The notes under the pieces are model-generated. The model did not search any database and had not been told where the DNA came from. It worked only from the letters and a program-made list of their open reading frames with translations. DNA of 64,000 nucleotides from Trichosphaerium sp. ATCC 40318 (taxonomy: Eukaryota > Discosea > Flabellinia > Trichosidae), in the NCBI GenBank assembly GCA_038496445.1, contig JALMLS010000505.1, forward strand, positions 62,001 to 126,000. The letters run 5' to 3'. Numbering within the stretch: the first letter of the stretch is position 1; each line of letters begins with the position of its first letter. Shown piece by piece: positions 13,648 through 24,700 of the stretch. The position numbers were made by a program, and so were the translations under genes.

Positions 13648-15440
13648 ATGTCAGACGACCCCGTAGTGATTGACAACGGTTCATTTACCATAAAAGCTGG
13701 TTTTTGCGGTGATGATACTCCCAAGATCAGGTTTAGAACACGTACCACAAGTGGTAACGCAACAGGTACCTCCAACATATAATAACAGACTTAACATGTG
13801 GGTTGTTGTTCTGCGCCCTTGTTGTTCAAGAAACAAAGCTTTTATAGCGTGATTACGCGTCTACATAACTTTTTAAACAGTTTGAGAGAGTTTTTTTGGG
13901 AATTGCTTAAACTGTATTTCTCTGACGTTCTATGTGCAGGAAATAGTAGCAGCGATATGGTTTATCCTATTAAAGAAGGAATAATAACAGACTGGGATAA
14001 TATGGAGAAGATATGGAGTAAGACTTACAAAGAGCTTGGAGTTGAAGCAACAGAAAGAAAGTTATTGATGACTGAAGTAGCGTTTAATCCAGAATCAAAC
14101 AGGTAAAACAAAAACAACTTTTTTTTTTGAATTGAAAGCCTTGTTAAATCGAACTCTTTGAGAGTCTCAAACCAAAAACACTCCCGTTCTTTTTCCAAAA
14201 ACTGTTACACATACTTTAATATTAAGCGCACGTGACAAGCTTGTACAGGCAAAAAAGGAAGTCGTTTATAATAATAGAAAACCAAGTAATTTCTTTTTTG
14301 TTTTTTTGGATTTTTTTTGGAGCGTTAATCCCTATCCTAGAGAGAAAATGACAGAAGTGATGTTCGAGAAATTCAACGTACCCGGATTTTATGTAGCAAA
14401 ACGCTCTGTTCTTGCTGTTTATGCTAGTGGGTTTACAACTGGCGCTGTATTCACATCAGGTAGTGATACATCGTATGCTGTATCAGTACATGAAGGTAAA
14501 GTTATACCAAACACAATTTTCAAATATGGAGTGTCAGGATCACATCTTACAGAATATCTTCAAAAATTGCTTGCTGAGAAGCAAGACAATAAGTCGAAGC
14601 ATGACATTGATATTGTTCGTGATATAAAACATAGGCATGTTCAAGTGCCATCTGTTAAGCTTGAATACTCGTTACATATGCCTCTTGGAAACGTTGAACG
14701 TGTACGTATGCATATTATAAGATTTATTTGTTACAATTACTGAGGAGTGAAAAACAACAAAGAAAAAAAAAGAGAAAATTGAGTGTTGTAGAATTTTTTT
14801 TTGACTTTTTTTTTACATAGGCAGTTGGCCTGCTTCTCAATATTTTCTTACGTTTGTTTTAGACAATCAAGCTTCTTAATGGAGAAACTATAAAAGCAAG
14901 CTATGAATTGCATAAATGTGGTGATGCTATGTTTAATTCAGAACCAATAAACGGACAAAACAGTGGTGCACATGAAGCTGTATGTAATTCAATTATGAAG
15001 GCAGATAAAAATTATAGAAAAGTACGTCCACCAATAACTATCAACTGACAGATCAAAAAACAACCTATAAATATTTCTCCTTAACTCAAGTTTATTATCA
15101 TCCCTTCCTTTTTTGGGTTAAAATCTATCCACATACCACGTGATCTGTAAAGTTCTGGGTTGTTAACGGCTGTTATTAGGATCTTTATAAGGCTGTAATA
15201 TTAAGTGGAGGTAACACAAAGACTATAGGTTTTAGAGACAGAATGATGCGTGATCTTTGTACTGTAGCTCCTAAATTCAATATAAAGGTTCGCCATATAG
15301 CTGAACAGGATATTGCCGCATGGACTGGTGGAGCTATACTTTCAAGTGTAAATTCTTGTAGTGTTACACCTTTTTGGATACTACCTGAAGAGTATGAAGA
15401 ACATGGTGCTTCATTTGTACACAAAAGATGTTATAAATAA
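13648..15440 (+). CDS. Divergent actin-related protein 2
   Basis: Second actin-superfamily gene, plus strand, with at least five exons. It starts '[20 protein letters not shown]' (phosphate-1 DNGS kept) and continues '[20 protein letters not shown]', '[20 protein letters not shown]', '[20 protein letters not shown]' (the phosphate-2 motif DSGDG is lost: SGSDT), '[12 protein letters not shown]', '[19 protein letters not shown]', '[20 protein letters not shown]' and '[20 protein letters not shown]'. Close resemblance to the neighbour ([12 protein letters not shown] block) indicates an old duplication of actin or an Arp. The two copies lost different ATP-site residues. Intron donors include GTACC at about 13767 and GTACGT at about 14700. 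Confidence 0.85.
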
Positions 15441-15711
15441 TATTCATGTATTAACACTGATCAATGACTCGTTTTATCTCTTGCAAGCATGTAACCTCAC
15501 TATAATAGAGTTTTTGTACAAGAGTTAAATGACGAGATGAATTAGGTACTTCAGCAACTCAAAGGGAAAATTCTAGAACTCAATGCTGGTCATGAAGGTA
15601 AAAATATCGAACAACTTTTGTTTTATTTCTTTGATATTTGTACCGTAATATGAACAAAGACGCATTCTATTTGAACACGAAAGTTTGCAAAGTGACAAGT
15701 GACCAAAGCTA

Positions 15712-17240
15712 TTAGTAACCAGAAGAAAAGCATTTTGTACAACCAGAAGCAAGCAGTAGTAAAACGAATAATCCAAATAATGAACCACCTACAATAACAA
15801 CACCATACAAGAGCCACCTAGCACTGAATGTATGTATGGCTAGAATTAACAAAGTCAGTTGAAACCTCTGTTGTAGTGATGAAATTACAAACACGTACCA
15901 CAGTGCGCATGCTCAATAAGAGTCGCCGGACAAGGAGTTTCTGAATCCAAATCCTTTTCAGATTTAACTAAGAAAAGTTAGCTGTTAGGAATCTAAGTTT
16001 CTTTGGTACCATTGACGCTCTTGTCATTAAGTGTTATATCTATAACACCACATGGTAGAGTAGAATGTACTGTGGCCATTGATAAACTGTTCTCATAACC
16101 CAAAATACTCTCAAGCTCATATCCGCTATGCTCTCTAATTTATTGTTTAGCTAAAGTTTTTTTTTGTGTGCACAGCGCTGGTGGCATTAACTATGTTATT
16201 TTTAGGTACATACCCATAACTCTTTAAATAAATTTCATTCTCAAACACATCAAACTTGAAACTGATATTTTTGGTGCTTGCTGATAATGTCATAGCCAAA
16301 TCTTTATCAAAGTCTATTGTGAATACACCTTGATAAAAAAAGAAAGTTAAAGTTTGCCAACATTCACTACTCTTTGACATTCAAGGTCAAGTGAATATTT
16401 TATGTGTATACGTACTCTTGTATAGTTGTTTATCATAACGTATTAGATAGGTCCACTTACCTAAATAAGGAACGTTAGTTAAGTCAAGGAAATAAAAAGC
16501 TGATTAAAAAAAGAAAGAAAAAAAAAACCAAGAAACTACTTATTACTTTAAATTATCATACCTCGTACCAGTATTCATGTTATAGTTTCTTATACGTGAG
16601 TTATACATAACAAGACAGTAAATATTATTTTTTGTAACTGCCATCTTGTGACATGTTGTCATTAAAGGTAACGATGTCAAGTTTGTTAGTTTGTTGTTAG
16701 AGTAAAGGTATATACTCCCAACTCCAATTGGATCTAGCAACTCGTCTGTTGCAAAGTATATATCATCTCCATGTGAGGTTAAAGCTGTGACACGCGCAGA
16801 TGGCATCTTTTAAACAGAGAAATTAGACGGATAAATGTCAACAAAACTTGTGTACTGTGACGACTGTTTGTAGAGCTGTGAAAAAATATGAGTCGATTGC
16901 ACGCTTGTATATAGCGCCTAGGTTAGTCCCATCATTCCCACTTCCGCCCATAAGTATATGTTGGGCTATACGTATAAATTGAAGCCACAGTGTTACGCTT
17001 ACGTACTTGCTGGGTTTAGAGCGTAAATATTCCTTCCAGACGAAAACGAAAACGCAACTTCCATCTCCGTATTATACACGTTAACGCGTGTCTGGTCATT
17101 GGCTATGAAAGGAGGGTTATATTTATAGATTTCCTTTGAACGCACGTGAAATACCAACAAAACATGACGAGTAGTTTTGTCTAACTATCAAAAATACAGC
17201 TACTGACGCTGCGCCGTAGACGATGGAAATAAGTAACATG
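15712..17240 (-). CDS. Type I membrane protein with propeller-like ectodomain
   Basis: A minus-strand multi-exon gene. Exons read 'NVYNTEMEVAFSFSSGRNIY', 'QHILMGGSGNDGTNLGAIYK', 'MPSARVTALTSHGDDIYFAT' with 'GSIYLYSNNKLTNLTSL', 'MAVTKNNIYCLVMYNSRIRN', 'GVFTIDFDKDLAMTLSAS', 'ELESILGYENSLSMATVHST' and finally 'LLYGVVIVGGSLFGLFVLLL', a transmembrane helix followed by a short Cys-rich tail 'CTKCFSSGY' and stop at 15712. The periodic 'IYF..D..G.IYLY..N' strands resemble NHL/Kelch-type beta-propeller blades. A likely signal peptide 'MLLISIVYGAAS' lies near 17236, but its splice to the next exon was not settled. Several NxS/T sites fit an extracellular domain. No named family was recognised. Confidence 0.6.
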
Positions 17241-17330
17241 ATAATAGCTGCTTTTGTAAAGATATTGCATCTTATTTGTTAAAGAAACGTTTAAAAATAG
17301 TTTGGATTAGTCCTAATCGATTGATGTTGT

Positions 17331-17792
17331 CACGTGACAAGAAAAAAGAAACGATTCGGTTTTTTTGGATACTTGTTCAGCGTTGATTGTAATCTCGACT
17401 TTTTACGTTTTTCGTCATCTAACAGAGGAGATATATCGACTGGTAGTTCGTCTGTTGGTATTCTTGCTGTTGTTTTTGATTTTTTATCCTTCTTGAGCGT
17501 CACCTTGGTGAAATGCCGCATATCAAAGGGTTTAGCGCTCGAAAGCGAGATGTGACCAGCAATGACTGAATGTATAAATTTAGCGAAGACAGGCTGGTGA
17601 AGTTTCACCAACGCGTGTTGTATTTCGTATCACAGCGTGCTTGTAGCTAAAATACATAACGATAAAAATGTTACTAACTTGTCTTCCAAAATCCTCACTC
17701 CACTCTTTGCCCAAATAACCAGTGACATCTAAATTGCACGTGATTGCATTAACAGAGGCTAGTAAAATTGCGCATGTAGTGTAACCGTACAT
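17331..17792 (-). CDS. Small secreted or ER-lumenal protein, unknown
   Basis: A first exon from ATG at 17792 gives a signal peptide 'MYGYTTCAILLASVNA' and mature start 'ITCNLDVTGYLGKEWSEDFG', then a GTTAGT donor near 17677. A second exon reads 'SSAKPFDMRHFTKVTLKK', 'RIPTDELPVDISPLLDDE' and a basic end 'LNKYPKKPNRFFFLVT' with stop near 17331. The acceptor and phase between the two exons were not resolved. The product would be near 110 residues, charged and without a second membrane segment. I do not recognise it. It is divergent from the MORN-like gene, 10 bp apart at the start codons, so the two must share regulatory sequence. Confidence 0.5.
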
Positions 17793-17802
17793 TTATAAGA
17801 CA

Positions 17803-19373
17803 ATGAGACAAGCCTTGACCACTATGTTTGACTTAGATTTAATTGGTGAAATAAACTGTTGTAATGTTTGTGACGTTAAACGATGCAAACAGCGGTACGT
17901 TTACTTGGATTTTTTCGGTTCTAACGGTATTATTAGAGAAGTACAGATAAATCTGCATCTTGTCCTCTTTTTAGCCTACCTGTGGAGTTACACCTTTGTA
18001 TTATTGATTTGGATATTGAAACTTATTTTAAATGGCCATTACTATCAAAGCACGTGGCGTTGACAACAAGGTTCGATTCCAAGCTTAGGAAACATGGTTT
18101 GTGGACAAAGCGAAGCTTGTACTGGGAAACGTGGAGGGTTCTCCAGAAGAGTTATTGGAAACATGGTAAGCGCCACGGAGAGTCTAAGGAGTGGTTCGGA
18201 TACGGGCAACTTAAAAAACAATGCTTTTATAGTAAGGGTACTTTGAAAGGAGAGTATAAAGAATGGTACAAAGTAGGGCAACTATTTAAACATTGCTTTT
18301 ATGTTAAAGGTGAATTGGATGGAGAATACAAAGAGTGGTATTCTTATGGTAAATTAAAGATTCAATGCTTTTATTTAAAAGGTGATTATAACGGTGAGTA
18401 CAAAGAGTGGCATACAAATACTGGTGAATTGCGTAAACATTGTTATTATGTCAAAGGTGAACTACACGGGGAATACAAAGAAATGAAAAGAAATGGTCAA
18501 TTATGGAAAGAGTGTTCATATGTTAATGGTAAAATAGAGGGTGAGTACAAAGAGTGGTTAGGCGATTCAAAAGGTAACTTAGGTCACCTACGCCAGCATT
18601 GTTTTTATATAAATGGTGAATTGACTGGAGAGTTCAAGAAATGGTACTGGCGCGATAAGTTAATGATACATTGCTTTTATGGTGATAAAGGTAAATTAGT
18701 AGGGGAGTACAAAGAATGGCACAATAACACTGTGTTGTATAAACATTGTTTTTATTCTAATAACGGACAATTGAACGGAGAGTATAAGGAGTGGGACAAT
18801 GGAGGTGCAATACGTAAACATTGCTTTCATGTAAATGGTGTGTTGTCCAAGGAATACAAGGAGTGGTGTTGGGATGGAAGACCTAGTAAACATTGTGTTT
18901 ACAATAATAGAGGTGAGCTACATGGAGAGTACAAGGATTGGTATGCTACTGGTAGATTGCGTAAACAATGTTTTTACATCAAAGGTGTTTTGAATAAGAA
19001 GTACAAGGAAGGTTTTGAGAATGGTGTTTTAGGCAAACAGTGTACTTATGTAAAAGGTCGTTTACATGGAAAATATAAAGAGTGGCTAGATACAAGTATA
19101 TTGTCTAAATATTGCTTTTATATCAATGGTGAGTTGAATAAGGAGTACAAGGAATGGCATTGGCATGGTAAACTTAAGATACATTGTTTTTATGGCAAAG
19201 GCATTTTACGTAAGGAGTACAAGGAGTGGTTTTGGAATGGTAAATTAAAGATTCATTGCTTTTACAACAATGAAGGTGTGCTTGATGGAGAGTACAAGGA
19301 ATGGAGTGAACACAATAATAACTTATGCACACATACAATGTATGCCAATGGAACAATATTGAGCGAGCTATAA
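17803..19373 (+). CDS. F-box-like / 16-unit MORN-variant repeat protein
   Basis: Exon 1 (17803-17897) 'MRQALTTMFDLDLIGEINCC' splices through a GTACGT intron to exon 2 (17974-19373), where 'LPVELHLCIIDLDIETYFKW' looks like an F-box-type head. After it come about 16 units of roughly 22 residues with consensus G-(x)L-x-K-H/Q-C-F-Y-x-K/N-G-x-L-x-G-E-Y-K-E-W. 'GEYKEW' is the most constant part, and a Cys at the 'CFY' position is kept in nearly every unit. This is the MORN-variant (YwqK-like) repeat, in an F-box-plus-repeat arrangement typical of marseilleviruses and other giant viruses and of protists exposed to them. Total is about 497 residues. The repeat exon is one uninterrupted 1.4 kb exon, unlike neighbouring genes. 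Likely a substrate adaptor; target unknown. Confidence 0.8.
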
Positions 19374-19407
19374 TCAAAGTGTTTTGTACGATATTAGAAC
19401 CTATCCA

Positions 19408-19950
19408 CTACTCCTCAATTCTTCGGGCTCTAAAATCAGTTTCAAAAGAGTTTGGACTGACATAGGCAATCATCATGTGCTCTGGGAGGAAAAGCCATCG
19501 TCCTTTGCGGATCTGGCAAGCCACACGAGCGGATTTATTATGTACATTTTGAAAACCACAATGTAAAAAAAACCAAACCATGTAAAAAAGTTGTATTCAC
19601 GAAAACTACGTAAAACTGCTGTCTTTACCTGCAAGCTCTCTACCAATTGCTTGTTCTTCTATCTTTTTAATCTGTCCTTTAGTTCCTGTAGGTGTAACTA
19701 ACGACAGCACAATGTTGAAAAAAAAAAGGAAAAAAGAAGCTACCTGAAAGAAAAATGATTTTAGGGCAGTGAAATGTTTTCATTGGTCGCTACTTGCCAT
19801 AGTTCAATGTATCATGTTGCCTTTGTATTGGCAATAGTGTAAGGTCCATCCAAACGTGGACTTCAACATGTCACGAAATGTGACATCTTGGTTCAAGTTT
19901 TGTTTGCTTAAGTTGTCCAATATCACTCGCAATGAAGGCAATATTTGCAT
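19408..19950 (-). CDS. Putative small minus-strand gene
   Basis: Three minus-strand open pieces look coding: 'MQILPSLRVILDNLSKQNLN' with 'DVTFRDMLKSTFGWTLHYCQ' (from ATG at 19950), 'IVLSLVTPTGTKGQIKKIEE' with 'QAIGRELAG' (about 19730-19630, followed by a GTAAAG donor), and 'IRKGRWLFLPEHMMIAYVSP' ending at a stop at 19408. The proposed ATG overlaps the MYDGF start region on the other strand by about 19 bp, which weakens the model. Splice joins were not verified and the family is not recognised. Confidence 0.3.
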
Positions 19951-20630
19951 TAGTAATCGCCACATTAGTTTGCCTCTGTTTAGGAGACACGTCTAAGACA
20001 TTTGCTATCCGACCTAACAAACCAGGTGATGTTAGCATTCACGATGACGAAGCTGGCGACTGCACATTCGAATACAGCGCTTTAGGTGGTTCAAGCGAAG
20101 GTGAGTCATCAAATTCGTTATGTCGCTCAATTACCCTTTAGAGTGGACAATTGAAGTACAAGGTAGTAAACACGAGACTCACTGCACTATCACTCGGTAC
20201 AGCAACATTTTTGGTGTTAATACTTACGAAATTAGCGGAGGCCCTTCTTCTCTATTCTTTAAAGAGTTCAAAGCAACTCTTGGCGGAAAACCGCTCAGTG
20301 GAGGTGAAGTCTACGTAAGTTCCTAGCTCAACATTTCAAAAGTCATGACAGTACTGTAGGACCATGACAAGAATGAAGTTGAGCACGTATTTGAGCATGA
20401 GTTTGGTACGCAATGAGTTTTATTTTTTGATTGCCGTAAAACACCCTCTCTACGCTTGTAAAACGCGTGCAAGCGCGTATGCAATTATAGAAAGCTGTTT
20501 TTAAACCGTTTGTAAATATTTTCAACTGATTGCAAACGTATTAGTCTCCAATGTCGCTGGATGGAGCGGTGGCCTTGTCAGTACCATTTACATGTACAGA
20601 GAGATACCAACAATTCACGCTGAATTGTAA
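19932..20630 (+). CDS. MYDGF-like secreted/ER protein with HAEL tail
   Basis: Three exons: 19932-20100, 20142-about 20303, and 20545-20630. A signal peptide 'MKAIFALVIATLVCLCLG' precedes 'DTSKTFAIRPNKPGDVSIHD', 'CTFEYSALGGSSEEWTIEVQ', 'HCTITRYSNIFGVNTYEISG' and 'SLFFKEFKATLGG', which follow the order of myeloid-derived growth factor (MYDGF/UPF0556): FTYAS-EQW-CTIWRP-YFTQFKAE. The C-terminus 'TIHAEL' is a KDEL-like retrieval signal, as in animal MYDGF (RTEL). Intron 1 is only 41 bp. For exon 2 the donor GTGAAG at 20304 restores frame to the last exon; GTAAGT at 20315 does not. About 140 residues, a little shorter than human. Function in a protist is unknown; an ER-resident role is more likely than cytokine activity. 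Confidence 0.8.
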
Positions 20631-20836
20631 CCAAATACACAATACATTCTCACAATTAAATCACTTGTTGATGAAGCGTTGGCACTATATTTAGTGTCAT
20701 AGCAGTCATGACCCATCACTCGCTTTTTAGTCACTGTGTTTTATCTCTAGTGGCGTGTTTTACAAACTGTCAAAGAGGAGAGCAAGGGCAGTGATAGCGA
20801 CAGATTAAGATGAGACCTGTTGAATGAGGCTTTAGT

Positions 20837-21219
20837 ATGAGAAATTTCGAAACAAAAGAAATCGCCATCATCCCAATGCCTTTAGTGATATCTAAACAAG
20901 AGGGTGTTGTTCAGACAACTCTTGATAATTATAAGGGTAGGTTGCCTCAAACTAGAACATAAAAAGCACCAAACCAGTTGTTCGAGAAGCACTTAGGTAT
21001 TCGTTTTTGTTGGTACAGTAATACTAACATTTAGTGATCACGTAGCATTTTAATACCCCCTAACAGTACTTTCTCCTCCTTGGTCTTGTAGGCACTTTGC
21101 TGGGTTTTGAAGACATACGTTATAACTTGATGGAACAACACCTAAACGTACAGGTTTGGAAAAATGGAAGAATGCCGATAACTAAAAAGTGGCAAAAACC
21201 AACAATAGTTTTTAACTAA
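20837..21219 (+). CDS. LSM5-like Sm-fold protein, putative
   Basis: Two exons, 20837-20936 and 21092-21219, splice with phase 1 to give about 76 residues: 'IIPMPLVISKQEGVVQTTLD', 'NYKGTLLGFEDIRYNLMEQH' and 'VWKNGRMPITKKWQ'. The 'GTLLGFED..NL' block is the Sm1 signature, closest to LSM5 ('GTLLGFDDFVNMVLED'), and 'NGRMPITK' resembles LSM5's 'EGRRITK'. LSM5 is part of the Lsm1-7 and Lsm2-8 rings in mRNA decay and U6 snRNP. The end is odd: translation runs from 'LNVQ' straight into 'VWKNG', and the usual Sm2 strand (ILLNGNNI) is not seen, so a further exon may be missing. Confidence 0.5.
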
Positions 21220-21747
21220 AAACTGCGTGACTAAATGGCACTACAGTACGACCACGTCGAAACCAACATTGTCGGATTTCTTTGTATAACGTCATATATA
21301 ATGCACTAGTGACAAGGCACGCAGACTAGGCATGCGCTAGTTACAGTACGTCTGTTTATGTTCTACTATGCACTACCAGGCTTAGTCCGTCTTTGGGTGC
21401 GTATTCGTTTGTTGGGTAATTAAGGAAACATTACTAGCGCCGCACATGTGAGTATTTAAAGAACGCTTAGTAGTCTGTTATGGTACACCATACCTGTTGG
21501 TAACATGTGACAGATGGGTTTTCTTTGTGTATTCAGTGCAGAATTTCTGTTCGCGTTATTTTAATTTAAACTCAACTCATTGCGTTCTAGATTACCAGAG
21601 TAAAAAGAAGACCATATAAATGACACGGAGCATACATTTAGTTTGGGTAAAAAGTAGCTAGTTTTCAGCATTCGGCTCACATAAAATTTGTGTTCAGCTT
21701 TTGTTACTCTCAGCACCGCAACACATCCTCTTCCCACAAACACAAAC
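21220..21747. other. Intergenic
   Basis: No exon is supported. AT-rich sequence lies between the LSM5-like gene and the RabGAP gene, both on the plus strand; several GTAC tetramers but no longer repeat. Confidence 0.4.
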
Positions 21748-24700
21748 ATGTCCCTCCAAACCTTTAAAATTACTTTCCTTGAATACCGCGGCGCTAGTTT
21801 AGCAGACGATGCCCAACTGAACCTAACGCTTCAGGGTACGTTTAGTAATTTTGATAAAAGACGTATCTAACACGTGATTAAAGGCAAGCTATACCAAAGC
21901 CAGCGTATTAACTTACCAAAGTATGCTGGAACTGCTAAATGCCACTTTGTATTTAGAAACGTGTTATGGGGCAAGCATGATGTAGCTATGTTCACATTAA
22001 CTACAACAGTACGTTTATATCTTCTAAACAATAAGATTTGTTTTGCGCGCTAGGTTTTTTTTTTTTTCAAAACTGCACGCGAGTAAAAAAAATCTCTTTG
22101 CGCTCTGGGTTATATCTTCCGCTCCGCTTTTAGTGCTCTTTTCTATTTGGTTTTGCTACATAAACCCTAATTTTGTTTTTGGTTTAATTTATCGAAAAAC
22201 GTGACTGAGAGAGCACCGCAGTCGCAACAAAGTTGATTCGAAGCATTCTTTATTCAGAAAAAAAAAAAGCAGTTTTTGTGTGATTTGATATCAATCCGAC
22301 CTTACACCTTTCTAGACGGGTCAGGTGGTCATGAAAGTAGAGCGACCAAAGTTTTTTATGTTATACCGTAAGCACTGGCTCAAAATGATAACACGAGGCA
22401 CAACACAGACGATGTTCGTTCGCGTTAAATTCACGCGTTGTAAAAAGTCCTCTGCTAGTCCCCACGTGGTATCTCTTGCGACGAATATGATAAACAACAA
22501 TATCACATACGCTGTATAAATATGATCAACAACACCAACGGTTACCCGACTTGAAACCCAAATACTCAATAACTGCCTGTACGATACATTGTAAAAAGAA
22601 AAGAACTACGCTGTAAGAATAAAAGAAAAACCAATCAACCAATAATTCGAACAAGGCAACTGTTCGCCTGGAGTTCCACGCGAAGACAAGTTTTTAAATC
22701 ACAAACACTGCGTATTTTGATACCTGATAGCGTTTGTACTTGCATTTTGAAGCACGTGATTTATTTTAAGTCATAGCGTTAAGTCAGAAGAAAAGCGTAT
22801 TGTTCCCTTACAATGCCCAGTTGTCATTTATAAATAGTAATGTCGCACTAAAAGAAACGTAAATGAAGCACTCGTGGGAATCTAAGCTTCTAAAACGGTC
22901 AGTAAAGTGCGTATTATGGAATTTAACGCATTTTGTAGGCCCAAAACATGTAATTGGTGCTCACAAGGTATTTGGAGTCCAGTAAAGAAGGTAGCGTTTG
23001 TTTGTTCCCGTACGTATTTTATAAATCTTTCTATTCAATATTGGTCACTTATAGAGTGACCTACAACTTAAAAACAGCGAGTTTTTTTTATTTACATTTG
23101 TCTTCTTTTTGTTTTGGGTTAAAAATATTTTTGGACTAGGTTGTGGCTATGTGACTCATAAAAAATGCGAACCGAATGTACCTCACACGTGCAGGACAAA
23201 AACTGAGATACAGAAAATAGTAGGGTTATTATTGATTACTATTGTTCGCGGTGATGCCTTTGAACCTGGTACGGCAAAAATTGGTTGGTTTTTTTTTAGT
23301 TTTTTTCACATGCTCGCGATTTACTTTGTTGACACATGCTAAAATACAGTTAAATCTCCAGTTTGAACAAATAGGGCTTATTTTTTTGACGTTGTTGCTA
23401 GACTTAGACGTATACTGCCAAATGTCATTTGATTCCCAAACCAAAATACGCACTAAAGTGAGTCAATCTCCTCCGGAGTGGAACCAATCGTTTTCTTTTT
23501 TCGTCGAGGATACAAGGTACATACAAACAAACCAATCAAAACCAATGGTTTGGTGTTTGGTTGTTCTGTGTTTAACCTCTTTGTTTTAGAGCTAATAACT
23601 TGGTGCTTGAATGCTATGATAAGGAATACAGGAAAGATACGTATCTGGGAACAACTATGATACAAAATATTCGTGATTACGCTGTTGATAAGGATGCCAT
23701 TATGCACCTCTACCGTGATGGCACGTCAAATTACCTTAAAATTTATGCAAAGTCAAAAATATCCAATAATAGCAGCGTCAAGCATTCATTTGTCCAACCC
23801 GAAGGCGTACCTCGTTGAAGAAAATTATTGTTTTGTTTTTAAGTTCTATACGTTCACAAAGCATGAAGTATCTCAACGTTTCTTCAGGTCAACAAACATC
23901 AACATCTGTTGTTATGAATGTCGAATACAAGCCTTTTGTAGCTCCAGACAGCAAGCAAAAATTGTATGTGATGGAGTTTGATTATTATTTACTTACCTTG
24001 ACTTAGTGGCGATAAACGACCGCGTGATCATTTGGGATTTGTAGTGGACGAAGAATACTACGATAGCTACACATCATCTTGGGAATGGTACGTGAGTTTG
24101 TAGGGTTTTTGTTTGATTTCTTCTTTTTGTTTTTAACAACCCTGCGTTATAGGTACTTTGACAAAAGGCTCCCACAACAACATAATTATTGGAACGCTCA
24201 CTTTCATAACCATATATTTTGTCAGCCAAACGTTATTGTTACCAAGCGTAAGTACTCATAGAAAACACAACTCAAGCATCATTGTCTTTTTTTGACGTTT
24301 TTTGTTTCAGAGCTCAAAGGATTTGTCCGTGAAGGTATTCCTCACTCCTTCAGAGGAGAGCTATGGCAGCTTTTAACAGGATCAAAGAAAGCTATGAAGG
24401 AGAGTAAGGACCTATACAAGAGGCTTCTAAGAGAAAACATGGGAAAAATAACAGCCGCAACAAAACAGATAGATAAGGATGTTCATAGGACTTTTACAGA
24501 GCATCCAATATTAACAACAAAACGCTCTGAGGAATCCTTAAGGCGTATTCTAATAGCTTATTCGTGGAAAAATAGAGTTGTACGTTATCAGAGCATGCTT
24601 GAGGTCAAAATTTTGTGTACACAGAAAACTTAGTCGCAAAATTGTTTTGCGATTTTGGAAGCTACCTAACTTATTTGTTTATCTCAAATATTATGTTCTT

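Noticed and set aside
18068-18085. tRNA-like T-arm 'ggttcgattcc'
   Set aside because: It lies in the coding exon of the F-box/MORN gene, and no acceptor stem, D-arm or anticodon arm can be folded around it.
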